Assembly: GCF_024666525.1 (NCBI RefSeq) | Contig: NZ_CP088294.1 | Location: 2,728,001 to 2,792,000 of the forward strand | Reading direction: 5' to 3' | Length of the DNA stretch: 64,000 nt | Source: Pseudomonas sp. J452 | GTDB lineage: Bacteria; Pseudomonadota; Gammaproteobacteria; Pseudomonadales; Pseudomonadaceae | In this document: piece by piece, positions 37,278-46,616 of the stretch | Layout of the letters: every line of letters starts with the position of its first letter | Position numbering within the stretch: position 1 is the first letter of the stretch | Notes under the pieces: generated by a model | Database searches by the model: none | Seen by the model: the letters and a program-made list of their open reading frames with translations, nothing else | What the model was told of the DNA's origin: nothing | Program-made: the position numbers and the translations under genes

Positions 37278-39416
37278 ATGATCCCGCCACTCATGTCCGC
37301 CGCCCTCCGCATTCTCAAAGATGTCTTCGGTTATGACGCCTTCCGCGGCAAGCAGGCGGCGATCATCGAGCGCGTGGCCGGCGGCGGCGATGCGCTGGTG
37401 CTGATGCCCACCGGCGGCGGCAAGTCGCTGTGCTTTCAGGTGCCGGGATTGCTGCGCGAAGGCCTGGCGGTGGTGGTATCGCCGCTGATTGCGCTGATGG
37501 AAGACCAGGTCTCCACCCTCGACGAGCTAGGCGTGGCCGCCGTGGCGCTGAATTCCACCCTGGGCAACGATGAGCAGCGCGATATCGCCGAGCGCATCCG
37601 CCGCGGTGAGATCAAGTTCCTTTATGTGGCCCCTGAACGCCTGGTCCAGCCGCGCATGCTGGCCTTTCTGCAGGGCCTGCAGATCGGCCTGTTCGCCATC
37701 GACGAGGCGCATTGCGTGTCGCAGTGGGGCCATGATTTCCGCCCGGAATACCTGCAGCTGGGCCAGCTCGCCGAGCTGTTTCCCAATGTACCGCGCATCG
37801 CCCTGACCGCCACGGCGGACATGCGTACCCGCGAGGAAATCGTTCAGCGCCTGCACCTGGAAAACGCCGAGCGCTTTCTCTCCAGCTTCGACCGACCGAA
37901 CATCTTCTACCGCATCCTGCCCAAGGATCAGCCGCGCAAGCAGTTGCTGGCCTTTCTCACCGCGCGCAAGGGCGATGCCGGCATCGTTTATTGCCTGTCG
38001 CGCAAGAAGGTCGAGGAGGTCGCCGAGTTTCTCAGCGGCCAGGGTTACCCGGCGCTGCCGTACCACGCCGGCCTGCCCAACGAATTGCGCGCCTACAACC
38101 AGAAGCGCTTCCTCAATGAGGAAGGCCTGATCATGGTCGCCACCATCGCCTTCGGTATGGGCATCGACAAACCCAACGTGCGCTTTGTTGCCCACCTCGA
38201 CCTGCCCAAGTCGCTGGAGGCCTACTACCAGGAAACCGGTCGCGCCGGCCGTGACGGCCTGCCAGCCGATGCCTGGATGGCTTACGGTCTGCAGGATGTG
38301 ATCTTCCTCAAGCAGATGCTCAGCAACTCCGAAGGTGACGAGCGGCACAAGCGCGTCGAGCAGCACAAGCTGGATGCCATGCTCGCTCTCTGCGAGGAAA
38401 CCCGCTGCCGCCGCCAGGCGCTGCTGGCCTATTTCGACGAGGAACTGCCGCAGCCCTGCGGGCATTGCGACAACTGCATCGACGGCGTACAGACCTGGGA
38501 TGCCACCGAGCCGGCACGTCAGGCGCTGTCGGCCATCTACCGCAGTGGCCAGCGTTATGGTGTCGGCCATCTGGTGGATATCCTCCTCGGCCGCGAAAAC
38601 GACAAGATTCGTGCCCCAGGCCACCAGCACCTGACGGTGTTCGGCATGGGCAAGGCGCTCAACGAAGGTGAGTGGCGCACCCTGTTCCGCCAACTGGTGG
38701 CACGTGGTCTGGCTGATGTCGATCTGGACGGCTATGGCGGCCTGCGCCTGTCCGACAGCTGCCGCCCGCTGCTGCGCGGCGAGGTGACTCTGCAGCTGCG
38801 TCGTGACCTCAAGCCGCAGCAGGCGGCCAAGGCTTCCGGCAGCAGTGCCAGCCAGCTGGTGCGTGCCGAGGAGCGCGAACAGTGGGAAGCCCTGCGCAGC
38901 CTGCGCCGCAAGCTGGCTGAAGAGCACAGCGTGCCGCCTTATGTGATCTTCCCCGATTCCACCCTGCTGGAGATGCTGCGCAGCAAACCGGCCTCGCTGA
39001 GCGACATGGCGCAGGTCAGTGGCGTCGGCGCGCGCAAGCTGGAGCGCTACGGCGAGGCCTTCCTCGAAGTGCTCAATGGCGCCGCAGAAGCGCCGCAGGT
39101 GGTGGTCGACCTGCGCCACGAGCTGGTCAGCCTGGCGCGTGCCGGGATGACCCCGCTGCAGATCGCCGCCCAGCTCAAATGCACCGAGAAGAACGTCTAC
39201 AGCCTGCTGGCCGAAGCCATCGGCCGCCAGCAACTGAGCCTGGAGCAGGCGCTGGATCTGCCGGACGACCTGCTCGGTGAAATCCAGGATGCCTTCCTCG
39301 ATGGCGAAGGCGAGCTGCCGCCGGTTGCGGCCATCGCCGAACAGTTTGCCGGGAAAGTGCCGGAAGGCGTGCTGTATTGTGTGCGGGCGGCCCTGCAGGC
39401 GGAGTTCGAGGTCTAG
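37278..39416 (+). CDS. recQ: ATP-dependent DNA helicase RecQ
   Basis: 3'-5' DNA helicase of replication and recombination repair, 712 residues. The helicase core shows motif 0 [10 protein letters not shown], Walker A TGGGKS, motif II DEAH in [16 protein letters not shown] and motif [12 protein letters not shown]. The zinc-binding RQC part has C-x..CGHCDNC near residue 395, followed by a winged helix and an HRDC domain ([15 protein letters not shown]). About 100 further residues with a helix-turn-helix-like segment exceed E. coli RecQ, as usual in Pseudomonas. ATG 37293 is an alternative start. The TAG stop lies within a MITE-like inverted end. Confidence 0.96.
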   Translation: MIPPLMSAALRILKDVFGYDAFRGKQAAIIERVAGGGDALVLMPTGGGKSLCFQVPGLLREGLAVVVSPLIALMEDQVSTLDELGVAAVALNSTLGNDEQRDIAERIRRGEIKFLYVAPERLVQPRMLAFLQGLQIGLFAIDEAHCVSQWGHDFRPEYLQLGQLAELFPNVPRIALTATADMRTREEIVQRLHLENAERFLSSFDRPNIFYRILPKDQPRKQLLAFLTARKGDAGIVYCLSRKKVEEVAEFLSGQGYPALPYHAGLPNELRAYNQKRFLNEEGLIMVATIAFGMGIDKPNVRFVAHLDLPKSLEAYYQETGRAGRDGLPADAWMAYGLQDVIFLKQMLSNSEGDERHKRVEQHKLDAMLALCEETRCRRQALLAYFDEELPQPCGHCDNCIDGVQTWDATEPARQALSAIYRSGQRYGVGHLVDILLGRENDKIRAPGHQHLTVFGMGKALNEGEWRTLFRQLVARGLADVDLDGYGGLRLSDSCRPLLRGEVTLQLRRDLKPQQAAKASGSSASQLVRAEEREQWEALRSLRRKLAEEHSVPPYVIFPDSTLLEMLRSKPASLSDMAQVSGVGARKLERYGEAFLEVLNGAAEAPQVVVDLRHELVSLARAGMTPLQIAAQLKCTEKNVYSLLAEAIGRQQLSLEQALDLPDDLLGEIQDAFLDGEGELPPVAAIAEQFAGKVPEGVLYCVRAALQAEFEV

Positions 39417-39558
39417 CAGGCTGTTGAAAACTACCTGCGTTGCCATCGCGGCGTTAAAAACAGGCTCAAAATGCTCATTTACAACTCGTAAACTGCGCTT
39501 TTTCGCCTGTTTTTGCCTTGCGCTGGCTGCCTCGCCTACGTTTTCAACAGCCTGCTAG
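39413..39558. mobile_element. MITE-like element with CTAGCAGGCTGTTG ends
   Basis: A 146-bp element with near-perfect inverted ends: CTAGCAGGCTGTTGAAAACT at the left and ACGTTTTCAACAGCCTGCTAG-type sequence at the right, plus an inner pair AAAACAGGC/GCCTGTTTTT. It has no coding capacity. It begins inside the recQ stop codon region, so the stop TAG is part of the element. It also sits just upstream of the diguanylate cyclase gene. Confidence 0.82.
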
Positions 39559-39673
39559 AGCGACCGACGGTGTGGCTTTGTGCGCCAAACTCTCGGCGCT
39601 GACGGGTGACAAACTTGTGACGCATGTCGCAAGTGGCTATGGTGGCGCCGTGCCATCCATTTGCGAGGTTCTG

Positions 39674-40834
39674 GTGTCGTCCCATCTTGCCTGGCTTGAC
39701 GATGTAAGCCCCAATCCCTACGCCGACCAGCTTGCCAAAGGCTATCGTCGGCTGCGCTTCAGCGCGCCACTGGAGCAGGAATACCGCGCCTATGCGCTGC
39801 GTGACAGTGTCGAGCTGAAGCGTGTTTCCGTGGTGTTCGCCCTGTTCGTCTGGATGGCCTTCCTGGTGGTGGACGTGTGGATGATCAGTGCGCCGTTGCT
39901 CTACGGGCTGTTGGTCATCCGCCTGGGCGTGGCAGTGCTGCTGGTTGTCTGTGGCCGTCTGATCCTGTTGAACCGCCATCCGCGCCTGATGGTGCCGCTG
40001 AGCCTCGCCTGTATCGGGGCAATGGGGCTGGGGGCCGCGGCGATCATCGCCATCGGCCATGGTCAGAATCCGTTTTTCCCCTATGAAGGTGTACTCCTGG
40101 TCTGCATTGCCGCCTACTTCCTGGTAGGGCTGCGGCTGGTCGAGGCGCTGGCCATTTCCTTTCTGGTGCTGCTTGCCTATGGCCTGTTCGAATGGCTGGG
40201 CGGTTTGCCAGCGGAGCGCCTGTTCAACAATCTGGTGTTCCTGCTGTTCGGCAACCTGATCGGTGCGGTTGGCTGTTACCTGCTGGAATTCAAGTCGCGC
40301 CAGCATTTCCTGATTAGCCGTCTGATGCGCGTGCTGGCCGACCACGACAGCCTGACCGGCCTGCACAACCGGCGCAGCTTCAATCGCCAGTTGGCCCGGC
40401 TGTGGCGCCAGGCGCAGCGCGAAGAGGTCGAGCTGGCGCTGCTGCTGTGCGATGTCGACCATTTCAAGGCGTACAACGACCACTATGGCCACCAGGCTGG
40501 CGACCGCGCCTTGCAGCGGGTCGGTGCAGTGCTCTCCGACTCGGCCCGGCGGCCGCTGGACATGGCGGTGCGCCTGGGCGGCGAAGAGTTTGCCGTGCTG
40601 CTGTATGGCATCGGCGCCAGCGAGGCGCACCAGCGCGGTGAAGCATTGCGTCAGGCCGTGCAGGATCAGCAGCTGGCTCACGCCGGTTCGTCGACCGCGG
40701 CGGTGCTGACCATTTCCGTCGGGGTGTCCTGCCTGCGCCCGCAAGACGGAATGGCGCTCGATCTGCTGTTCGAACATGCCGACCGGGCTCTTTACGAGGC
40801 CAAGGCGTTTGGCCGCAACCAGGTAGTGACTTGA
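39674..40834 (+). CDS. Membrane diguanylate cyclase (GGDEF)
   Basis: Inner-membrane enzyme predicted to make c-di-GMP from two GTP, about 386 residues. Roughly six membrane helices (about residues 50-215) precede a GGDEF domain with HDSLTGLHNRRSF, CDVDHFKAYND and active site GGEEF. The inhibitory I-site RPLD lies five residues before it, so the enzyme should be active and product-inhibited. The start is uncertain: GTG 39674 follows GCGAGG; the frame is open back to 39518 but that part lies in the MITE-like element. Its c-di-GMP could in principle feed LapD, but nothing here shows a link. Confidence 0.9.
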   Translation: MSSHLAWLDDVSPNPYADQLAKGYRRLRFSAPLEQEYRAYALRDSVELKRVSVVFALFVWMAFLVVDVWMISAPLLYGLLVIRLGVAVLLVVCGRLILLNRHPRLMVPLSLACIGAMGLGAAAIIAIGHGQNPFFPYEGVLLVCIAAYFLVGLRLVEALAISFLVLLAYGLFEWLGGLPAERLFNNLVFLLFGNLIGAVGCYLLEFKSRQHFLISRLMRVLADHDSLTGLHNRRSFNRQLARLWRQAQREEVELALLLCDVDHFKAYNDHYGHQAGDRALQRVGAVLSDSARRPLDMAVRLGGEEFAVLLYGIGASEAHQRGEALRQAVQDQQLAHAGSSTAAVLTISVGVSCLRPQDGMALDLLFEHADRALYEAKAFGRNQVVT

Positions 40835-40918
40835 AGTGTCAGCCAGACTGGCGCGAATCGTCGCTTCAACGCTGAGACTCGGCTGCTAGGATCACGGCTT
40901 TCCCGCCGAGCAGTAACG

Positions 40919-41935
40919 ATGGAACGACTGATCCAGGCCAACGGCCAGCCCCACTACGGCATCTTCCCGGCGGCACCGGGCGAGGTGAACTACCGCGATT
41001 TCGACTTCCGCTCACCGATGGGCCGCCGTCTCGGCGCGCTGGCCAAGTGGCGGCGCTTTCACCAGTTCCAGTATTTCGGCCTGGTCAGCCACGAGCTGAT
41101 CGGCGGCTGCGCGCTGGGCAACCTGAGCCTGCTCGGCATCGGCTTCGTCTACCTGTTCCATCCGCCCAGCGGGCGCATGATCGAGCGTCAGTTCCGCCTG
41201 CCGCTGGGCTTTGGTAGCCGCTTCTCGCAGCAGCCGGATAGCGGTATTTGCGAGCTGCGCAGCGGCGGCAACCTGTTGCGTCTGGAAAACAGCGCGCAGC
41301 CCAGGGAGAAGCGCCTGCTGGTGGAGTTGGACGATGGCACGCGCATCGAGGCGCACTTCTCCGAGCAGCAGCCAGCCTTCCAGCCGATGTGCATCTGTAC
41401 GCCCACGGCGGTGAATGGCTGGGTCTATGCGCAGAAGGTCGCCGGGGTGCGCTGCCAGGGCTCGGTGCAGAGTGCCCTGGGCGATTTCGACCTGGCGGGG
41501 ATCGATGCCTTCGCCCACCACGACTGGTCGGCCGGCTACATGCGCCCGGAGACCTTCTGGAACTGGGCCTGCCTGTCCGGTGAGGTGGCGGGCGTGCGGG
41601 TCGGTCTCAACCTGTCCTGCGGGGTCAACGAAACCAGTTTCAGTGAGAACTGCTACTGGCTGGATGGCGAGCTGCTGCCGGTCAGCGGCGTGCATTTCCA
41701 GTTCGACCGCGATGAGCCGCTGCAACCCTGGCGGATCGTCTCTGCCGATGGCCAGGTCGAGCTGAATTTCCGTGGCCATGGCCTGCACCGCGAGCGCCTC
41801 AATCTGGGTGTTCTGGCGAGCAACTTCAAGCAGGTCTTCGGCTGTTTCCAGGGCACCTTGCGCCCACCGGGCCGGGCTCCAGTGGTGATCGACAACCTCT
41901 GGGGCTTCGTCGAAGACCAGTACGTCAAATGGTGA
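40919..41935 (+). CDS. DUF2804 family protein
   Basis: A 338-residue soluble protein without signal peptide. It matches the DUF2804 family by the N-terminal GQPHYGIFPAAPGEVNYRDF, the central DAFAHHDWSAGYMRPETFWNWA and the C-terminal LWGFVEDQYVKW. The fold is probably beta-rich, related to lipocalin-like hydroxyneurosporene-synthase/AttH proteins; its role is unknown. It starts 84 bp after the diguanylate cyclase gene on the same strand. Confidence 0.85.
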   Translation: MERLIQANGQPHYGIFPAAPGEVNYRDFDFRSPMGRRLGALAKWRRFHQFQYFGLVSHELIGGCALGNLSLLGIGFVYLFHPPSGRMIERQFRLPLGFGSRFSQQPDSGICELRSGGNLLRLENSAQPREKRLLVELDDGTRIEAHFSEQQPAFQPMCICTPTAVNGWVYAQKVAGVRCQGSVQSALGDFDLAGIDAFAHHDWSAGYMRPETFWNWACLSGEVAGVRVGLNLSCGVNETSFSENCYWLDGELLPVSGVHFQFDRDEPLQPWRIVSADGQVELNFRGHGLHRERLNLGVLASNFKQVFGCFQGTLRPPGRAPVVIDNLWGFVEDQYVKW

Positions 41936-42068
41936 AAACGGACTTGGCGACGGGCGCGCCACGGGGTTATGGTTAGGCGACTAATAATTAGGTTTTTCTG
42001 CTGTCTGCGCAGTATTGGGGCGTGCAGACAGGGGCAAAAACCGCCATGACACGGTCGCACGAATCGCT

Positions 42069-42503
42069 ATGCACACCTTTGCGCAACACAGTTTCGGCAT
42101 GCAGTTGGCCCAGTTATCCCGCGCCTGGCGCGCCGAACTGGATCGACGTCTCTCCGGCCTAGGCTTGTCCCAGGCACGCTGGCTGGTGCTGTTACACCTG
42201 GCTCTGCTGGAGGAGCCACCGACCCAGCGTGAGCTGGCCAAGACCGTGGGCGTCGAGGGGCCGACCCTGGCCCGTCTGCTCGATGGTCTGGAGTCCCAGG
42301 GGTTGGTGCAGCGTCATGCCGTGCCGGAAGACCGGCGGGCGAAGAAGATCGTCCTGAGCCCGCAGGCCCGGCCTCTTATCGAACAGATCGAAAGCATCGC
42401 CCTGGGGCTGCGCAAGGAGCTGTTTGCCGGCGTCAGTGATGAAGACATGCAACTCTGCCAGCGCGTGCATGCCCAGGTACTGGCCAATCTGGAGAAGGGC
42501 TAG
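42069..42503 (+). CDS. MarR/SlyA-family transcriptional regulator
   Basis: Winged-helix regulator of 144 residues. The DNA-binding core reads QARWLVLLHLALLEEPPTQRELAKTVGVEGPTLARLLDGLESQGLVQR, then the wing PEDRRAKKIVLSPQ, flanked by the dimer-forming N- and C-terminal helices. The LSQARW start and VEGPTLARLLDGLE recognition helix resemble SlyA-type members. No ligand can be inferred. The start at 42069 lacks a strong ribosome site; an in-frame start at 42015 exists. It is followed by a long non-coding stretch before fimV. Confidence 0.88.
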   Translation: MHTFAQHSFGMQLAQLSRAWRAELDRRLSGLGLSQARWLVLLHLALLEEPPTQRELAKTVGVEGPTLARLLDGLESQGLVQRHAVPEDRRAKKIVLSPQARPLIEQIESIALGLRKELFAGVSDEDMQLCQRVHAQVLANLEKG

Positions 42504-42890
42504 GGTCTGCCGCCTGCAGTCCGCCCAAGATGCCCCTGTTCGGCCAGATAACTCCCCAGCCCCCCAGGGTTGCCGGGACAGCCTGCTGCCGGGCTGGTTT
42601 CCACAGGCCCTAGTCAATTTAGCTGTTAGCTGCGGCCGACTTATCTCAATACAGAATGAGTGATAGTTGGCATTTTTAGGCTCCTATTTCCTATGCTGGT
42701 TTTATGCCTTGATCGTTGTATCGGTTGGTACCGCTTGGTACCCGTTGGTCTGCCGAGGCATGGCGAAGCCGGGCGACAGGGACGCCCTCCCGACATAAAA
42801 CAGCGTTGCGTTGCTCGCTAGCCAGGGATACTCGCTCTATCAGGGAGGCTACTGAGGGCAGCGTGCGAGCTGGAAATCCGTGGAGGGTGT
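42504..42890. other. Non-coding stretch upstream of fimV
   Basis: About 390 bases with no supportable gene. The part 42610-42710 is AT-richer and is the likely fimV promoter zone. Near 42722-42750 the heptad TTGGTAC/TTGGT occurs three times in direct order. The function is unknown. Confidence 0.4.
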
Positions 42891-45101
42891 ATGGCTCGGG
42901 TACGTCAACTTCTATTGACCCTGGCATCGGGCTCAGCGCTCTATTCCGGTATGGTTCCAGCCCTCGGTCTGGGCGAGATCAGCTTGCACTCGGCGCTTAA
43001 CCAGCCACTGGAGGCCGAGATCGAGTTGCTGCAGATCGGCGATCTGAACTCCGATGAGATCAAGGTGCGCCTGGCCTCAGCCGAAGACTTCAGCCGCTCC
43101 GGCGTCGACCGCTTCGTGTTCCTCAATGATCTGCGCTTCACCCCGATTCTGCGCGGTGGGCAGAGCATGATCCGCGTGGAGTCGAGCAAACCGGTGCGCG
43201 AGCCGTATCTCAATTTCATCGTCGAAGTGCAGCGCCCAGGCGGCAGCCTGCTGCGTGAATACACCTTGCTCATCGACCCGCCAGGCTCATCGGCCTATAA
43301 CCCGGTGGCCAGTACTACAGAGATGCCGCGTTACACCGAGCCTGCTGCTGTCGCCCCGGTGGCTCGGACGCCAGCCCCGCGTGCGGCGGCACCAGCCCGG
43401 CCGCTGCCGGCAGTGGCAGAGGGGCAGCGCTATCAGGTGCAACGTGGCGATAGCCTGTGGAGCATTGCCGGGCGTCTGCGCGAAGCCGGTAGCGAGGCGT
43501 CGCGGCAGACCCTGATGAGTGATATCCATGCCTTGAACCCCAGTGCTTTCATCGCCGGAGACCGCGATCGCCTGCGTCTGGCGGCCGAGCTGCGGTTGCC
43601 GGTAAGCGCCGTACCTAACTGGATTGCCCCGACTCCAGCACAACCGGTGTCTGCCACCGAGCCAGCCGCTGAACCCTTCGTCGAGTCGGCTGCCGAAGCA
43701 CCAGTTCAATCTGCCGCACAGTCAGTGCCCGAGCCGGCCGCAAGCCTTGCGCCGGTATCCGAAGAGGCTAATGAGATAGCGCAAATCGAAGCGGCGCAGC
43801 TGCAGGTGGATCAGCAACTGGCCAGCGAGAGCGCGGCGAATCAGCAGTTGCAAGCCTCCATCGGTGAGCTGCAGGCCCAGTTGGCACAACTGCAGGCGCA
43901 GATGAGCGAGAAGGATCGTCAGCTGGCCAGTATTCGCGCCGAGCTGGAGCAGCAGCGTCAGGCTCCCAGCGAGCCCGCGGAAGCTGCGCCAAGCGCACAG
44001 GAACAAATGGCTCCAGCTGTAATGGCGCCACGCAGTGAGGCGGCCGCTCAGTCGGACAGCGGTTCGTTGCCGTTCTGGCTCAGCGCGGGCGGTTTGTGCC
44101 TGGTACTGATCGGTGGCATGTGGTTACTGCGGCGCAAAACCACAGGGCCGGCGCCGCAACCCTATCGCCAGCCCCGCGTGCACGTGCAGCCGACTATCAA
44201 GGCTCCGACCATGCAGGAGCGGCGGCCTGCGGCGGCATTCGCGACTGCGCAAGCGCCGGGTGCTGCAGCGCCGGTACGGGCCGCCAGTGTCCCGGCCGAC
44301 CCGCTCGAAGGCGTCAACATCTACATCGCCTATGGCCACTTTGGCGAAGCCCTGGTCGCGTTGCGCAAGGCAGTCGAACAGGAACCGCAGCGTATCGATC
44401 TGCGTCTGCGTCTGTTCGAGGTATTGGGCGAACTGGGAGATGCCAGTGGCTTCTTTGCCCAGGAGCAGCAGTTGCTGGATATGGGCGCCAGCCATGTACA
44501 GGTCGACCAGATCCGCGTGCGCTATGCCAGCCTGCAACGCCCGACGCAGGCGGACGAGCTGGCTGCCGTACTGCCCCTCGATGAAGTGCTGGAGCCGGTA
44601 CCTGCTGCCCAGCCAGCGCAGGATGACTTCCAGCTCAACCTCGATGACCTGTCCCTGGATGCTGATTGGGATCTGGTCAGCCCGTTCAAGAACGAAGCAC
44701 CGCCGCGGGCCAAGGTCGCCAGCGCAGATGCGCTCGATCCGTCGTTCCGCTCGGACCTGCGCGAGCTCCCCGAGGTGTTCGAGCTGACGGTCGACAAGGA
44801 TGGCCTCAGTCCTTTCGGCGATATGCCGATGCCTGAGGGCGCGGGCGATGAGGTATTGCAGGAGGAATTCGTCGACGCGTTCTCGCGGGAGGAACCACAG
44901 AGACGTGCCGACAAGCCGCTGGAGTCCAATCTCGAGCATCTGGCCGGTAACCGTGAGCACCTGGCCCAGCTGAACATGGCCCTGGCCTATATCGAGCAGG
45001 GCAACCTGGGCGCGGCCTGCGACATTCTCAATGCCCTGATCGACGAGGGGGATGATCAGGAGAAGGCGAGGGCACGGGAGCTGTTGGCCCGGATCGCCTG
45101 A
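42891..45101 (+). CDS. fimV: FimV, peptidoglycan-binding polar hub protein
   Basis: Inner-membrane protein needed in Pseudomonas for type IV pilus assembly, twitching and polar signalling, 736 residues. A signal-like N-terminus (LLLTLASGSALYSGMVPALGLGEI) precedes the FimV N-terminal domain, then a LysM domain (YQVQRGDSLWSIAGRL, from about residue 181), a coiled coil (about 295-345), one membrane helix (about 393-415) and an acidic cytoplasmic part ending in the conserved TPR-like NLEHLAGNREHLAQLNMALAYIEQGN. It is shorter than P. aeruginosa FimV (about 919), mainly in the acidic region. ATG 42891 follows GGAGG. Confidence 0.94.
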   Translation: MARVRQLLLTLASGSALYSGMVPALGLGEISLHSALNQPLEAEIELLQIGDLNSDEIKVRLASAEDFSRSGVDRFVFLNDLRFTPILRGGQSMIRVESSKPVREPYLNFIVEVQRPGGSLLREYTLLIDPPGSSAYNPVASTTEMPRYTEPAAVAPVARTPAPRAAAPARPLPAVAEGQRYQVQRGDSLWSIAGRLREAGSEASRQTLMSDIHALNPSAFIAGDRDRLRLAAELRLPVSAVPNWIAPTPAQPVSATEPAAEPFVESAAEAPVQSAAQSVPEPAASLAPVSEEANEIAQIEAAQLQVDQQLASESAANQQLQASIGELQAQLAQLQAQMSEKDRQLASIRAELEQQRQAPSEPAEAAPSAQEQMAPAVMAPRSEAAAQSDSGSLPFWLSAGGLCLVLIGGMWLLRRKTTGPAPQPYRQPRVHVQPTIKAPTMQERRPAAAFATAQAPGAAAPVRAASVPADPLEGVNIYIAYGHFGEALVALRKAVEQEPQRIDLRLRLFEVLGELGDASGFFAQEQQLLDMGASHVQVDQIRVRYASLQRPTQADELAAVLPLDEVLEPVPAAQPAQDDFQLNLDDLSLDADWDLVSPFKNEAPPRAKVASADALDPSFRSDLRELPEVFELTVDKDGLSPFGDMPMPEGAGDEVLQEEFVDAFSREEPQRRADKPLESNLEHLAGNREHLAQLNMALAYIEQGNLGAACDILNALIDEGDDQEKARARELLARIA

Positions 45102-45107
45102 GTTGTT

Positions 45108-45377
45108 TAGGGTCTGTTGCCGTTTCGTTCGCGAACCGCGTTGCTGCGCAAAATCGCGCCAGGCTAGGCGCGGGACGCAGGCAATGGCATTCCCTTGGCA
45201 AGTCCCGCAACGACGCATGGCGCGATTTTGCGCGCAACCCGAAGGGACGGGCCTGTTTTTGCGCGGGACGTCGTTACTCGACGGCTCATTTGGACGACCA
45301 AACCTCGCGTCTCGCGCCTAGCCCCGCGCAAAAACAGGCTCCGTCGCGGCCGTGAACGAAACGGCAACAGACCCTAG
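45108..45377 (+). mobile_element. MITE-like element, copy 2
   Basis: Near-identical to the element at 9546-9817, in the same orientation, with inverted ends AGGGTCTGTTGCCGTTTCG and CGAAACGGCAACAGACCCT. In this copy the inverted ends match better than in copy 1 (TTGCC/GGCAA). It begins seven bases after the fimV stop and may serve as its 3' structure. Confidence 0.78.
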
Positions 45378-45460
45378 CCACAACGCCGCGCAGGAGACTT
45401 CGCGGCGTTGTCGTTTGGGCGGCGCTATCATGGCGTTTTCTGCGCAGCGGAGCCCTTGGC

Positions 45461-45739
45461 ATGTCCGGCAAACCCGAAGTTACCATCACCTATTGCACCC
45501 AGTGCCAGTGGCTGCTGCGAGCCGCCTGGCTGGCCCAGGAACTGCTCAGCACCTTCAGCGACGAGCTCGGTAAGGTCAGCCTGGAGCCGAGCACCGGTGG
45601 CGTGTTCCGGATTGCCTGCGACGGCGTTCAGTTGTGGGAGCGCAAGGCCGATGCTGGTTTCCCCGAGGCCAAGGTGCTCAAGCAGCGCCTGCGCGATCTG
45701 ATCGATCCTGCCCGCGACCTGGGCCACAGCGACCGCTGA
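45461..45739 (+). CDS. SelT/SelW/SelH-family (Rdx) protein
   Basis: Small thioredoxin-like protein of 92 residues with the redox motif CTQC near the N-terminus (VTITYCTQCQWLLRAAWLAQELL). In animal homologues the second cysteine is selenocysteine; here both are Cys. The C-terminal GVFRIACDGVQLWERKADAGFPEAKVLKQRLRDLI is family-typical. A role in redox balance is assumed for the family but not proven. It lies just after the MITE-like element; ATG 45461 has only a weak GGAGCC upstream. Confidence 0.88.
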   Translation: MSGKPEVTITYCTQCQWLLRAAWLAQELLSTFSDELGKVSLEPSTGGVFRIACDGVQLWERKADAGFPEAKVLKQRLRDLIDPARDLGHSDR

Positions 45740-45750
45740 AACCCAGACCC

Positions 45751-46006
45751 GAACCTGTTCAAAGTCTGCTGCGTATCGGCTATGCAGCGTTACACGCAGT
45801 AATACCGCAGGCTAGTTAACGGGATCAGCAAGCCGCTTGCGGCTAACGCCCAAGGGAGAGTGGAATCACATACAGTCTGTAAACTGCGTTTCTTCTCTCG
45901 ATTTAATCGCTGGCGCTTACCCATCGGGCGCAACTTTCGGCTAATACTCACGTTAGTCGTTGCCCCTTACCCGACTCTAGCTCACGAGTCTTTGAACTCA
46001 TGGTTC
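45751..46006. repeat. Divergent MITE-like non-coding element
   Basis: The stretch 45740-46088 carries no gene. Its borders form an imperfect inverted repeat (GAACCTGTTCAAAGTCT against GAGTCTTTGAACTCATGGTTC, less one base) and inside it are the palindrome AGCCGCTTGCGGCT (45831-45844) and GTAAACTGCGTTTCTTC, which resembles GTAAACTGCGCTTTTTCG in the element at 39413. It is probably an old, decayed member of a related family. Confidence 0.4.
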
Positions 46007-46088
46007 ACGCGACCGCAAAAGCGGTGCACAAATGTTTGAAAGAAACACAAAGCCTGCGCCACTTTATGTGTTCGTCTGGAGCTGATAG

Positions 46089-46472
46089 CTAGGCACTAAC
46101 TTGTTGCCGACAATAGAGCTCGGCGCTTTTAAATAGCCCTTTCGTGAAACGCTGTTTCTTACTTGTTTTCTCGAAACCGTTGAACTCCATGATTACCGCT
46201 GTAACAGTTCCTACAAACTGTTTCTCGTGCCACGACAACGGTTGGATATCTCCGCGCTCAATGGCTGCCTGCAGTTTCGACTCGTGAACTGTTACGGGTG
46301 AGCTGCCAGTCTCTTCTGCAACGACGAGAGCTGCCTGAATATTTGCAGGCAAGGTCAGTATTCGAAAAATCGCTTTCTTTTGCTCGCTGTTGCAGGGAAT
46401 ACGCGGATACAGCTCCTCATAGTCATGAATGTCCGGCTGCCTGATTTTGATGATCAGTTCTATTTCTTTCAT
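46089..46472 (-). CDS. Hypothetical protein, 127 aa, AT-richer than its surroundings
   Basis: Unrecognised soluble protein beginning MKEIELIIKIRQPDIHDYEEL and ending FKSAELYCRQQVSA. It is rich in Lys, Ile and Glu, unlike the Ala/Leu/Arg-rich neighbours, and the DNA is visibly more AT-rich. ATG 46472 follows AAGGTGAC; an in-frame start at 46550 has no such site. With the decayed repeat next to it and its base composition, it may be a recently acquired gene. No domain or function can be named. Confidence 0.65.
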   Translation of the reverse strand: MKEIELIIKIRQPDIHDYEELYPRIPCNSEQKKAIFRILTLPANIQAALVVAEETGSSPVTVHESKLQAAIERGDIQPLSWHEKQFVGTVTAVIMEFNGFEKTSKKQRFTKGLFKSAELYCRQQVSA

Positions 46473-46616
46473 GTAGTCACCTTGGCGTGAGGGCGCGAAT
46501 GATTGCTGTCGAGATGCACTATACCGTATCTCGTTTTGGGGTGTAAACAAGGTGCGGTAATTGGTACCTTGTTTGACCGGGTTGGTCGAACGAATGCCTA
46601 GCTAGTTCTTATCCTG

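Noticed and set aside
37527-39446. Minus-strand open frame opposite recQ
   Set aside because: Antisense to an intact RecQ with all helicase motifs; no start signal or known domain.
42502-42520. GGGTCTG after the MarR gene as another MITE-like end
   Set aside because: The match stops after seven or eight bases and no second end follows.
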